Assembly: GCA_965219015.1 (NCBI GenBank)
Contig: CBDCNH010000013.1
Coordinates: 124,001-188,000 of the forward strand
Length of the DNA: 64,000 bases
Source: CBDCNH01 sp965219015
GTDB lineage: Bacteria; Pseudomonadota; Alphaproteobacteria; Rhodobacterales; Rhodobacteraceae
Direction of reading: 5' to 3'
Part shown: one piece after another, positions 33,516 through 41,662 of the stretch
How positions within the stretch are numbered: position 1 is the first letter of the stretch
Layout of the letters: the number at the start of each line of letters is the position of its first letter
The notes under the pieces: model-generated
What the model was told of the DNA's origin: nothing
The model's input: the letters and a program-made list of their open reading frames with translations, nothing else
Database searches by the model: none
Program-made: the position numbers and the translations under genes

Positions 33516-34336
33516 GCTCGGTGTTCTCGCCCTGGTATCGCTGGTCGGGGCGCCGCGACCCCGCCAACCACTGCTGCATGAACGTCGCCACCTACGGCCC
33601 CGGCGGGCGCTGGGCGATGACCGACCGCGGCGCGGGCGCGCTCCGGCGCACGGCGGACACCCTAGCGATAGGTCCGAGCCGGATGCACTGGACCGGCACC
33701 TCGCTCGTCATCGACATCGACGAGGCGACCGTGCCGCATCTGACGCGCTTGAGAGGCCGCATCGAGGTCACGCCCGCCGCCGTCACCGGGGTCGACCTCG
33801 CGCTGACGCCCGATCGGCGGCACGTCTGGCGGCCGTTCGCGCCGGTGAGCCGGATCTCGGTGGACCTCGGCCGGCCGGGCTGGGCCTGGGAGGGGCACGG
33901 CTATCTCGACGGCAACTTCGGCACCGCGGCGCTCGAGGCGGACTTCTCGTACTGGACCTGGGGCCGCTTCCCGACGGCCGCCGGGGCCACGTGCTTCTAC
34001 GAGGCCATCCGCCGCGACGGCAGCGAACTGGCCGCGGGCCTGTCCTTTGGCCGCGACGGCAGCGTGACCCGCGCGCCGATGCCTCCGAAGGCACGGCTGC
34101 CCCGGTCGCTCTGGGCCGTGCGGCGGGAGACGCGGGCGGATGCGGGGGCCACGCCGCGGCAGAAGCGCGGGATGCTCGACGCGCCGTTCTATACCCGCTC
34201 GGTGGTGGAAACGCGGCTTCAGGGCGAGACGGTCACGGGCGTCCACGAGGCGCTAGACCTCGACCGCTTCCGAAGCCCGTGGCTGATGCCGATGCTGGCG
34301 CTCAAGGTGCCGCGCCGCCGCGGTCAGGCCGGCTGA
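33419..34336 (+). CDS. crtC: Acyclic carotenoid 1,2-hydratase, start codon unclear
   Basis: Adds water across the C-1,2 bond of neurosporene or lycopene ends. Family-typical sequence begins at FDVEVGPDGYAWWYVDG (33419) and runs on with ISVIGFIGSVFSPWYRWSGR, HCCMNVATYGPGGRWAMTDR, WAWEGHGYLDGNFG and SYWTWGRFPT. No ATG, GTG or TTG precedes it in frame for more than 100 bases. The first canonical codon is GTG 33521 inside GSVFSP, then ATG 33578, and both would cut conserved residues. Initiation at a rare codon (ATC 33494 or ATA 33512), a -1 frameshift from crtD, or a base error are possible. The end overlaps tspO convergently. Confidence 0.85.
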   Translation, partial: FDVEVGPDGYAWWYVDGVTDDGSRAISVIGFIGSVFSPWYRWSGRRDPANHCCMNVATYGPGGRWAMTDRGAGALRRTADTLAIGPSRMHWTGTSLVIDIDEATVPHLTRLRGRIEVTPAAVTGVDLALTPDRRHVWRPFAPVSRISVDLGRPGWAWEGHGYLDGNFGTAALEADFSYWTWGRFPTAAGATCFYEAIRRDGSELAAGLSFGRDGSVTRAPMPPKARLPRSLWAVRRETRADAGATPRQKRGMLDAPFYTRSVVETRLQGETVTGVHEALDLDRFRSPWLMPMLALKVPRRRGQAG

Positions 34337-34794
34337 GGCACACCGCGCGGATTGCGAAGCGCAACCGAAAGGTTGAGCGCGCCGGCGACGGACACCCAAA
34401 CGAGATAGGGCGCGACGAGAAGTCCTGCGATCAGGTCGAGGGATAGGAACGTGCCGAGCATCCCGGCGACGGCGATCCAGAGGAACGCCATCACCACGAG
34501 CGAGGCGCGCATCTTGTGCAGACCGAAGAACAGGGGCGACCAGAGCGTGTTGAACGCGATCTGCATCGCCCAGAACGCCATTGCCGACGCATTTCCGGGC
34601 AACAGCGACACGCGCGCAGCCGCGTAGGAGCTGGACAGATAGAGGACCGTCCAGGCGACCGGGAAAAGCCAGTCGGGCGGGGTCCATGACGGTTTCGACA
34701 GGGTTTCGTACCACTTGCCGGGCATGAAGAACGCGCCCGTGGCCGCAGCGGCTCCGGAGGCGGCCAGGAAGATGAAAAAGACCTGCCAGATCAT
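34324..34794 (-). CDS. tspO: TspO/MBR tryptophan-rich sensory protein
   Basis: Five-helix outer-membrane protein that binds porphyrin intermediates and, in Rhodobacter, negatively tunes photosynthesis gene expression in response to oxygen. The 156-residue product has FMPGKWYETLSKPSWTPPDW, FPVAWTVLYLSSSYAAARV and FNTLWSPLFFGLHKMRASLV, the Trp-rich signature. Its stop region overlaps crtC on the other strand by 13 bases, and its start lies at the tail of crtB (ATGA). Known earlier as crtK. Confidence 0.95.
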   Translation of the reverse strand: MIWQVFFIFLAASGAAAATGAFFMPGKWYETLSKPSWTPPDWLFPVAWTVLYLSSSYAAARVSLLPGNASAMAFWAMQIAFNTLWSPLFFGLHKMRASLVVMAFLWIAVAGMLGTFLSLDLIAGLLVAPYLVWVSVAGALNLSVALRNPRGVPQPA

Positions 34795-35831
34795 CCCATC
34801 GAGATAGGGCCTCCCGATCCGCCGATCAAGCCAGGCAGACGGTCACGCGCCGCGAGCGACGCCATGACCGACACGACCGCGCCCGCGCGGCCCTCGCCCC
34901 AGGCGCCGCGGTGGCGTGGCTTGGAGGCGGCTTCGACGAGAAAGCGCACCGCCGGTGCAGGGTCGGCGTGGCTGACCGCGGAGCGGGGCGTCACCGTGGT
35001 GAGGCCGGCGCGGCCGACGGAGAGGGCGAGCAGGGCGAGCTTGGTCGCGGCGCCGGTGCGTGCGCGGCGGGTCATGCTGTCGTGGCCGGCCCGGGCGATC
35101 TCGGAGCCGATGGCGGCGTAGATGTGACGGGCGGCATAGATGCCGGGACGGCAGCCGAGCGGCAGGCACGCGATACCTGCCTCGGCGCGATGATAGAGGC
35201 GCGTCGCCTCTCCCAGAAGCCGCTTGGTCAGGCCCGCAAGTGCCGATCCGGGCGCGAGGCCATCGGGGTCGAGCCCCGCCGCCCGGACCCAGTCGAGCGG
35301 CAGGAACACCCGCCCCATCGCGGCGTCCTCGCCGATGTCGCGGGCAATGTTGGTCAGCTGCATCGCGAGGCCGAGGTCGCAGGCGCGGGCCAGCGCATCG
35401 GCGTCGCGGACGCCCATCAGCACGCACATCATCGCGCCCACCGAGGCTGCCACGCGGGCGCAGTAGGCATGAAGCTCGCCGAGGGTATCGTAGCGACGGC
35501 CCGCGGCATCCCAGGCGAGGCCCTCGAGCAGCGCCTCGGGGAGCGCGCGGGGTAGTCCCGTATCCGCGACGACGGCGGCGAACGCGCGGTCGGCGAAGGC
35601 ATCGCGCGGGGCGCCGCGATAGACGGCGTCGAGCCGGTCGGCGAGGCTCGCCACGGCGTCCGCCTTGGCCGAGCCCTCGTCGACCGCATCATCGGCGATC
35701 CGGCAGAAGGCATAGAGGGCCAGCGCCGGGTCGCGGACGCGCGACGGCAGCAGCTTCGAGGCGGCATGGAACGAGCGCGAGCCCTGCCGGATGGCGGCAC
35801 GGCACGCCGCGAGATCGTCCGGCGCGATCAC
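34791..35831 (-). CDS. crtB: Phytoene synthase
   Basis: Condenses two GGPP to phytoene. The 346-residue product has SRSFHAASKLLPSRVRDPAL, the substrate-binding Asp motif YAFCRIADDAVDEG, and the second motif MQLTNIARDIGEDAAMGRVF. CLPLGCRPGIYAARHIYAAI is the usual C-terminal helix. It overlaps crtI at its start (ATGA, 35828-35831) and tspO at its end. Confidence 0.96.
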   Translation of the reverse strand: MIAPDDLAACRAAIRQGSRSFHAASKLLPSRVRDPALALYAFCRIADDAVDEGSAKADAVASLADRLDAVYRGAPRDAFADRAFAAVVADTGLPRALPEALLEGLAWDAAGRRYDTLGELHAYCARVAASVGAMMCVLMGVRDADALARACDLGLAMQLTNIARDIGEDAAMGRVFLPLDWVRAAGLDPDGLAPGSALAGLTKRLLGEATRLYHRAEAGIACLPLGCRPGIYAARHIYAAIGSEIARAGHDSMTRRARTGAATKLALLALSVGRAGLTTVTPRSAVSHADPAPAVRFLVEAASKPRHRGAWGEGRAGAVVSVMASLAARDRLPGLIGGSGGPISMG

Positions 35832-37375
35832 GCGCGCACCGCAGCGGCGGCGGGCACCAGCTTGTCAAGCACCTCGGCCGAGGCGATGACGCCGGGCAGC
35901 CCCGCGCCGGGATGCGTGCCCGCGCCGACGAGATAGAGCCCCGCCACCTCCTCGGAGACGTTGTGCGGCCGGAACCAGGCCGACTGCAGGATGCGCGGCT
36001 CGATCGAGAACCCGGCGCCGAGCGGCGAGAGGTAGCGGTCGCGGAACGTGAGCGGCGTGAACACCTCCGAGGCCGAGAGGTGCCGCGCGAGACCCGGCAG
36101 CAGCCGCTCCTCCAGCACTGCCTCGATGCGGCGGCGGTAGGGCTCGGCCTCCGCCGTCCAGTCGGTGCTGCCGATGCCGAGATGCGGCACCGGGGCCAGC
36201 GCGTAGAAGGTGTCGTCCCCCTCGGGCGCCGCCGTGGGGTCGGTCACGGTCGGGCGGTGGACGTAGAGGCTCATGTCGTCGGCGAGCCTGCCGCGGATGA
36301 AGATGTCGCGCACCAGCCCCTCGTAGCGCGGGCCGTTGAGGATGGTGTGGTGCCCGACGTCGGGCCAGAGCGCGCGGGTGCCGCGGGTGCCGAAGTACCA
36401 CACGAAGAGGCTCATGGAGGACCGTTGCCGTCCGAGCTTGCCGTCGGTCCAGCGCCGGCGCGGATGGCGGCGCAGGAGCGTGCGGTACGTGTGCCCCGCA
36501 TCGGCGTTGGAGACCACGATGTCGGCGGCGAGGGTCTCGCCGCCGGCGAGCCGGACGCCGGCGGCGCGGCCGTCCCGCACCACGATCTCGTCCACGTCGG
36601 TGCCGAGGCGGAACGTGCCGCCCTGCCCCTCCACCACCCGCGCCATCGCGGCGGCGATCGCACCCGAGCCGCCCATCGCGTAATGCACGCCGAACGCCTT
36701 CTCGAGATGGCTCACGAGCGCGTACATCGAGGTGACGTGGAACGGGTCGCCGCCAATGAAGAGCGGGTGGAACGAGAACGCGAAGCGCAGGCGCGGGTCG
36801 CGGAACCGGCGGGCGGCGAGCGTATGGACCGGCTGGTCGGCGCGCAGGCGGGCGAAGGTCGGGAGCACCTTCACGATGTCCATCAGCCGCGACATCGGAC
36901 GGCGGCCGAGATCCTCGAAGCCGAAGCGGTAGCGGCGCTCGGCGTCCGCGAGGAAGCGTTCGTACCCGTCAACGTCGCCGGGCGCGAGCCGCGCGACCTC
37001 GGCGCGCATCGCCTCGACCGCCTGGCGGGCGGTGAAGCGCGACCCGTCGGCGAAGCGGATCTCGTAGAACGGATCGAGCGCGCGCAGGTCCACGTCGGCA
37101 TCGAAGGACCGGCCGCAGGCGGCCCAGAGCTCGCGCAGCAATTGCGGCACGGTGACGATCGTGGGCCCGAGGTCGAAGCGGTGGCCTTCCACGGTGAGCG
37201 ACGACGCGCGCCCGCCGGGCATGTCGAGCCGGTCCACGACGGTGACGCGCCAGCCCTTCGCGCCGAGCCGCATCGCCGCGGCGAGCCCGCCGAATCCCGC
37301 GCCGACGATGACGGCGTGCGGCGCCTCCTCGCGGCGCAGGATGTCGGCGACGGCGGGATCGAACCGGTTCAGCAT
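35828..37375 (-). CDS. crtI: Phytoene desaturase
   Basis: FAD-dependent desaturase converting phytoene to neurosporene or lycopene. From ATG 37375 the product is 515 residues. It has AVIVGAGFGGLAAAMRLGAK, DRLDMPGGRASSLTVEGHRF, and the C-terminal FAD motif LYLVGAGTHPGAGLPGVIAS. An in-frame ATG at 37423 would place the PpsR box 37392-37409 inside the coding sequence and is less likely. It heads the crtI-crtB-tspO operon, divergent from crtA. Confidence 0.95.
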   Translation of the reverse strand: MLNRFDPAVADILRREEAPHAVIVGAGFGGLAAAMRLGAKGWRVTVVDRLDMPGGRASSLTVEGHRFDLGPTIVTVPQLLRELWAACGRSFDADVDLRALDPFYEIRFADGSRFTARQAVEAMRAEVARLAPGDVDGYERFLADAERRYRFGFEDLGRRPMSRLMDIVKVLPTFARLRADQPVHTLAARRFRDPRLRFAFSFHPLFIGGDPFHVTSMYALVSHLEKAFGVHYAMGGSGAIAAAMARVVEGQGGTFRLGTDVDEIVVRDGRAAGVRLAGGETLAADIVVSNADAGHTYRTLLRRHPRRRWTDGKLGRQRSSMSLFVWYFGTRGTRALWPDVGHHTILNGPRYEGLVRDIFIRGRLADDMSLYVHRPTVTDPTAAPEGDDTFYALAPVPHLGIGSTDWTAEAEPYRRRIEAVLEERLLPGLARHLSASEVFTPLTFRDRYLSPLGAGFSIEPRILQSAWFRPHNVSEEVAGLYLVGAGTHPGAGLPGVIASAEVLDKLVPAAAAVRA

Positions 37376-37391
37376 CGTGTGGTCCCGCTTG

Positions 37392-37409
37392 TGTCCATTC
37401 CGGTTTACA
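37392..37409. promoter_or_regulatory. PpsR box proximal to crtI
   Basis: Perfect TGT-N12-ACA (TGTCCATTCCGGTTTACA), 17 bases upstream of the preferred crtI ATG. It is 58 bases from the second box of this divergent region, similar to the 60-base spacing at bchF-aerR. Confidence 0.85.
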
Positions 37410-37467
37410 GTCACCTTAGACACGGGTTCCCGTACCGTCTAGGTTTCTTTATTTGAAGTGGATCAGG

Positions 37468-37485
37468 TGTCACGCAGGACTGACA
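37468..37485. promoter_or_regulatory. PpsR box proximal to crtA
   Basis: Perfect palindrome with five-base arms (TGTCACGCAGGACTGACA). It would be within the first codons of crtA if GTG 37458 were used, but 14 bases upstream of GTG 37500, which favours the later start. Confidence 0.85.
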
Positions 37486-37499
37486 GCGCAGGCCGCGTC

Positions 37500-38201
37500 G
37501 TGACGCTGAGCTTCCATCGCTACGAGGGGCTCGGCCGGGTGTGGGCGTTCGCGCGCATGGGGATCTCGCGGCTGGCGCTGCCGCGCGTTCCGGGGATCGG
37601 GTTCTGGAAGCTCCTCGGGTCGGGCGCGGGCGAAGGCTTCTCGGTCGTGCCGAACCCCGGCGTCTACGCCATCCTCGCGACGTGGGGCTCGGAGGCGGAA
37701 GCGCGCGCGGGTCTCGCGGCGCGCGTGTTCCGGCTGCATCGCGCGCGGGCTGCCGAAAGCTGGACGGTGATCCTCGCGCCGACCTCGGTGCGTGGCGCCT
37801 GGTCCGGCCGGGTGCCGTTCGCCGCGTCCGGCCCCGTCGCGGAGGGCCCCGTCGCGGAGGGCCCCGTCGCGGCGCTGACCCGCGCAACGATCCGGCCCCG
37901 CGCGCTGCGCCGGTTCTGGGGGCGCGTGCCGGCGATCAGCGACCGCGTGGCGGCAGACGCCAACGTGGTCTTCCGCATCGGCGTCGGCGAGGTGCCGTTC
38001 TTCCATCAGGTCACGTTCTCGATCTGGCCCGACGCCGCCGCGATGGCCGCTTTCGCGCGCCAGAGCGGCCCGCACGCCGAGGCGATCCGGGCGGTGCGCG
38101 CCGAAGGCTGGTTCCGCGAGGAGCTCTATGCGCGCTTTCAAATCCTGGGCGAGGCTGGCACATGGGGCGGCATGAGCCCGCTCGCGTCCCCCACCGCATG
38201 A
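37500..38201 (+). CDS. crtA: Spheroidene monooxygenase
   Basis: Introduces the 2-keto group, turning spheroidene into spheroidenone in air. From GTG 37500 the product is 233 residues (VTLSFHRYEGLGRVWAFARM); homologues also begin shortly before VVTLS. GTG 37458 or GTG 37467 would add 14 or 11 residues but would run over a PpsR box. Family segments are GIGFWKLLGSGAGEGFSVVP, NPGVYAILATWGSEAEA and GVGEVPFFHQVTFSIWPD. A small in-frame repeat (GPVAEGPVAEGPVAA) sits mid-protein. It overlaps bchI by ATGA. Confidence 0.92.
   Translation: MTLSFHRYEGLGRVWAFARMGISRLALPRVPGIGFWKLLGSGAGEGFSVVPNPGVYAILATWGSEAEARAGLAARVFRLHRARAAESWTVILAPTSVRGAWSGRVPFAASGPVAEGPVAEGPVAALTRATIRPRALRRFWGRVPAISDRVAADANVVFRIGVGEVPFFHQVTFSIWPDAAAMAAFARQSGPHAEAIRAVRAEGWFREELYARFQILGEAGTWGGMSPLASPTA
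37834..37871 (+). repeat. 15-base tandem repeat inside crtA
   Basis: About two and a half copies of a unit reading GTCGCGGAGGGCCCC encode GPVAE repeats in CrtA. The unit is a multiple of three, so copy-number changes keep the frame. It lies in a surface-like linker between VPFAAS and LTRATIRPRALRRFW. Confidence 0.75.
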
Positions 38202-39196
38202 CGTTTCCGTTCTCGGCCATCGTCGGGCAGGAGGAGATGACGCGGGCGATGGTGCTGACGGCGGTGGACCCCGGCATCGGCGGCGTCCTCGTCTTCGGCG
38301 ACCGCGGCACCGGCAAGTCGACCGCGGTGCGGGCGCTGGCGGCGCTGCTGCCGCCGATCCGCGCGGTGGAGAGCTGCCCGGTCAACTCGGCGCGGATCGA
38401 GGACGTGCCGGACTGGGTGCGGCTCGGCTCGACGCGCATCGTGACGCGGCCGACGCCGGTGGTGGACCTGCCGCTCGGGGCGACCGAGGACCGGGTGACG
38501 GGCGCGCTCGACATCGAGCGGGCGCTCGCGCACGGCGAGAAGGCGTTCGAGCCGGGCCTGCTGGCGCGTGCCAACCGGGGCTATCTCTACATCGACGAGG
38601 TGAACCTCCTCGAGGACCACGTGGTCGATCTCCTGCTCGACGTGGCGCAGTCGGGCATCAACGTCGTCGAGCGCGACGGGCTGTCGATCCGGCACCCGGC
38701 GCGGTTCGTGCTGGTGGGCTCCGGGAACCCCGAGGAAGGCGAATTGCGCCCGCAGCTTCTCGACCGCTTCGGGCTGTCGGTGGAGGTCGCCTCGCCCGCG
38801 GACATCGAGAGCCGCATCGAGGTCATCCGGCGGCGCGACGCCTACGAGACCGATCGCGAGGCGTTCCTGAAGCGCTGGGGCCCGAAGGACGCGAAGCTCC
38901 GCCGTGCCATCGTCGCGGCGCGCGAGCGGCTCGGGGCGGTCGCCACGCCCGAGGCGGTGCTGCGCGACTGCGCGGCGCTGTGCCTCGCCCTCGGGTCGGA
39001 CGGGCTCCGGGGCGAGCTGACGCTCCTGCGCGCCGGGCGGGCGCTCGCGGCCTTCGAGGGCGCTTCGGAGATCGGGCGGGCTGAGCTCCGCGCCGTCGCG
39101 GCCCCGGCGCTGCGGCACCGGCTGCGGCGCGACCCGCTCGACGAGGCGGGAAGCACGGCGCGGGTCGCACGGGTCGTGGCGGACGTGCTCGGGTGA
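38198..39196 (+). CDS. bchI: Mg-chelatase ATPase subunit I
   Basis: AAA+ motor of Mg-chelatase. The 332-residue product starts MTFPFSAIVGQEEMTRAMVL, with Walker A GVLVFGDRGTGKSTAVRALA, Walker B GYLYIDEVNLLEDHVVDLLL, and the sensor region FVLVGSGNPEEGELRPQLLD. The ATG overlaps the crtA stop (ATGA) and the end overlaps bchD (GTGA). Unlike bchH and bchD, its frame is intact. Confidence 0.97.
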   Translation: MTFPFSAIVGQEEMTRAMVLTAVDPGIGGVLVFGDRGTGKSTAVRALAALLPPIRAVESCPVNSARIEDVPDWVRLGSTRIVTRPTPVVDLPLGATEDRVTGALDIERALAHGEKAFEPGLLARANRGYLYIDEVNLLEDHVVDLLLDVAQSGINVVERDGLSIRHPARFVLVGSGNPEEGELRPQLLDRFGLSVEVASPADIESRIEVIRRRDAYETDREAFLKRWGPKDAKLRRAIVAARERLGAVATPEAVLRDCAALCLALGSDGLRGELTLLRAGRALAAFEGASEIGRAELRAVAAPALRHRLRRDPLDEAGSTARVARVVADVLG

Positions 39197-40802
39197 GCGC
39201 CTGGGAGCGGTTCGCGCTCGCCGCGCGGCTTCTCGCGGCGGACCCGAGCGGCCTTGGCGGCATGGTGCTCCGCGCGCGGGCGGGGCCGGTGCGTGAGCGC
39301 GCCATCGCGGCGCTGGGCGCGGTTCCGCTGCCGGAACGGAGGGTGCATCCCGGCATCGGTGACGACGCGCTCTACGGCGGCACGGATCTCGCGGCGACGC
39401 TGGCCTCGGGCGCGGTGGTTGAGGCGGCCGGGATGCTCGCAGTGCCCGCGTGCCTCGTGGTGCCGATGGCCGAGCGGATGCCGGCGGGGCTCGCAGCGCG
39501 GCTCGCCGGTGCCGTCGAGGCCGGGCATTGCGTTGTCGCGCTCGACGAGGGCGACCGGCCGGAGGAGCGCGTGCCCGGAGCGCTCGCCGACCGGCTGGCA
39601 TTTCCCGTCGATCTCGATGGCATCGCCTGGAGCGAGACCGATGCGGAGCCGGTGACGCGGCCCGGCGGGGCGGCGCTGGCGGACGGTGCGGCGATCCGCG
39701 AGCTCGCGACGCTGGCCGAGATGTTCGGCGTCGCAGGGCCGCGCGCCATTCTGCTCGCGTTACGGGCGGCACGGGTCCATGCGGCGCTGGCGGGGCGAGG
39801 ATTGGCGGAAGGCGACCTTGCGGTGGCAGCGGAGCTGGTGCTGGCGCCTCGCGCGACCCGGGTGCCGGAACTGGCGGCGGAGGACGCGCCGCCGGAGGAA
39901 GAGGCGCCGCGCGAGGACACCGGCAGCGGCCCGCTGCCCGACGAGGCGCTGGTGGAGGCGGTCCGCGCGCTGCTGCCGCCGGACCTCCTTGCGCGCGTCG
40001 CCGCGGCGCGGGCGGCCGACTGGCGCGAGGCAACGGCGCGGGGGCGAAGCGGCGCGCGAACCGGCGCGGGCGGCCGCTCGCGGCGCGTCCGGGGCGGCTC
40101 GGAGATGGTGCGAGGGTCGATCTCGTCGCGACGCTGCGCGCGGCTGCGCCGTGGCAGCGCCTCCGCGCGGCAAGCGCCGTCACGCGCCGGAAGGTCCACA
40201 TCCGGCCCTCGGACATTCGGCTCCGGCGGTTCGAGGCGCGGAGCGACCGGCTCCTGGTGTTCGCGGTCGATGCTTCGGGCTCGTCTGCCTTCGCGCGACT
40301 TGGCGAGGCGAAAGGGGCGGTCGAACTGCTGCTCGCCGAGGCCTATGCGCGGCGCGATCACGTGGCGCTGGTGGCGTTCCGGGGGACCGGAGCGGAGGTG
40401 CTGCTGCCGCCCACGCGGTCCCTGGTGCAGACCAAGCGGCGGCTGGCGGCGCTGCCGGGCGGAGGGGCGACGCCGCTCGCGGCCGGGCTCCGCGCGGCGC
40501 TCGGCGTCGCGGCTGCAGGTGCCGCGCGCGGCATGACACCGACGCTGGTCCTCCTGACCGATGGGCGCGCGAACGTGGCGCTCGACGGCTCGGTCGACCG
40601 CGCGGCGGCGGCGGCGGACGCGCTGGCGCTCGCACGGACCGCACGAACGGGCGCGCTCGTCATCGATACCGGCGCGCGACCCGAGCGGGCGCTTGCCACC
40701 CTCGCCGCAGCGCTGGGCGCGCCCTATGTGCCGCTTCCGAAAGCCGACGCGCGACGCCTGTCGGCGGCCATCGGCGCGGCGCTCGAAAGGGAGGCGCGGT
40801 GA
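39193..40802 (+). CDS. bchD: Mg-chelatase subunit D, interrupted by an apparent -1 frameshift
   Basis: Platform subunit combining a degenerate AAA+ domain with a C-terminal integrin-I (VWA) domain. The first part (GTG 39193, ...LPPDLLARVAAARAAD) is in one frame. From about 40020 the conserved continuation LARGNGAGAKRRANRRGRPL and the VWA domain (VFAVDASGSSAFARLGEA, LLTDGRANVALDG) are in another frame, to the stop at 40802. The span is 1610 bases, one short of a multiple of three. One extra base near 40003-40045, for example a second C at 40020, restores a 536-residue protein of the usual size. Both halves are well conserved. Confidence 0.88.
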
Positions 40803-41662
40803 ACTGGGACGACGACCTCGCGACCTGGCCGATGGCGCGCTGGAGCCGGCGCGTCGCCTGCCGGCCGCACCGGTGGCATGTGCAGGAAGCGGGCGCGGGG
40901 CCGGTGGTGCTCCTCCTGCACGGCGCGGGCGCCTCGACGCACACCTGGCGCGGGATCCTGCCGCCGCTTGCCGAGACCGCGCGCGTCGTCGCGGTGGACC
41001 TTCCCGGACAGGGCTTCTCGGTGGCCGGAAGCCGGCAGCGGCTCGGGCTCGAAGCGATGGCCACCGACCTCGCCTCGCTGCTCGCTCAGGAACGCATCGC
41101 GCCCGATCTCGTCGTCGGCCATTCGGCGGGCGGTGCCATAGCGCTTCGGCTGGCGCAGATCCTGCCTCGGCCGCCACGCGGCATCATCGGGATCAACCCG
41201 GCGCTCGCCGAGTTCGACGGCCTCGCGGGCTGGTTGTTTCCGGTGCTGGCCAAGGTGCTCGCGATGAACCCGCTCACGTCGCTGGTGTTTTCGCGCGTGG
41301 CCTCGTCCGAGGCGCAGGTGCGTCGGCTCCTCGCCAACACCGGCAGCCGGATCGACGACGCGGGCGTGGCGCTCTTTCGCCGCCTCGTCGCGGACCGCGC
41401 GCATGTCGAGGGCACGCTCGGGATGATGGCGCAGTGGCGGCTCGACCCGGTGCTCGCCGGCCTGCCCGGGATCGAGGCGCGGACGCTGTTTCTCACCGGC
41501 GCCAACGACAAGGCAGTGCCGCCCGAAACCTCCGACCGGGCAGCGGCGCGGATGCGCGACGCGCGGGTCGTGCGCTGGCCGGGGCTCGGGCACATCCTGC
41601 ACGAGGAAGCCCCCGATGCCGTGCTGGCGACGATCGCGGCGGAGCTTGCGGCCGTCGCCTAG
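40799..41662 (+). CDS. bchO: Alpha/beta hydrolase BchO
   Basis: Alpha/beta-fold protein always found with bchID in purple bacteria and proposed to act with Mg-chelatase; its reaction is not settled. The 287-residue product starts at GTG 40799 (NWDDDLATWPMARWSRRV), overlapping the bchD stop. It shows VVLLLHGAGASTHTWRGILP, the nucleophile elbow VVGHSAGGAIALRLAQ, and late-strand LFLTGANDKAVPPETSDRA and GLGHILHEEAP with a His. It ends the photosynthesis cluster; its TAG and the emrB stop share the palindrome CTAG. Confidence 0.93.
   Translation: MNWDDDLATWPMARWSRRVACRPHRWHVQEAGAGPVVLLLHGAGASTHTWRGILPPLAETARVVAVDLPGQGFSVAGSRQRLGLEAMATDLASLLAQERIAPDLVVGHSAGGAIALRLAQILPRPPRGIIGINPALAEFDGLAGWLFPVLAKVLAMNPLTSLVFSRVASSEAQVRRLLANTGSRIDDAGVALFRRLVADRAHVEGTLGMMAQWRLDPVLAGLPGIEARTLFLTGANDKAVPPETSDRAAARMRDARVVRWPGLGHILHEEAPDAVLATIAAELAAVA

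Noticed and set aside
35060..37456. Long plus-strand open frames opposite crtB and crtI
   Set aside because: Low-complexity Arg/Gly/Ala/His composition, no start signal, and complete overlap with well-conserved genes on the minus strand.
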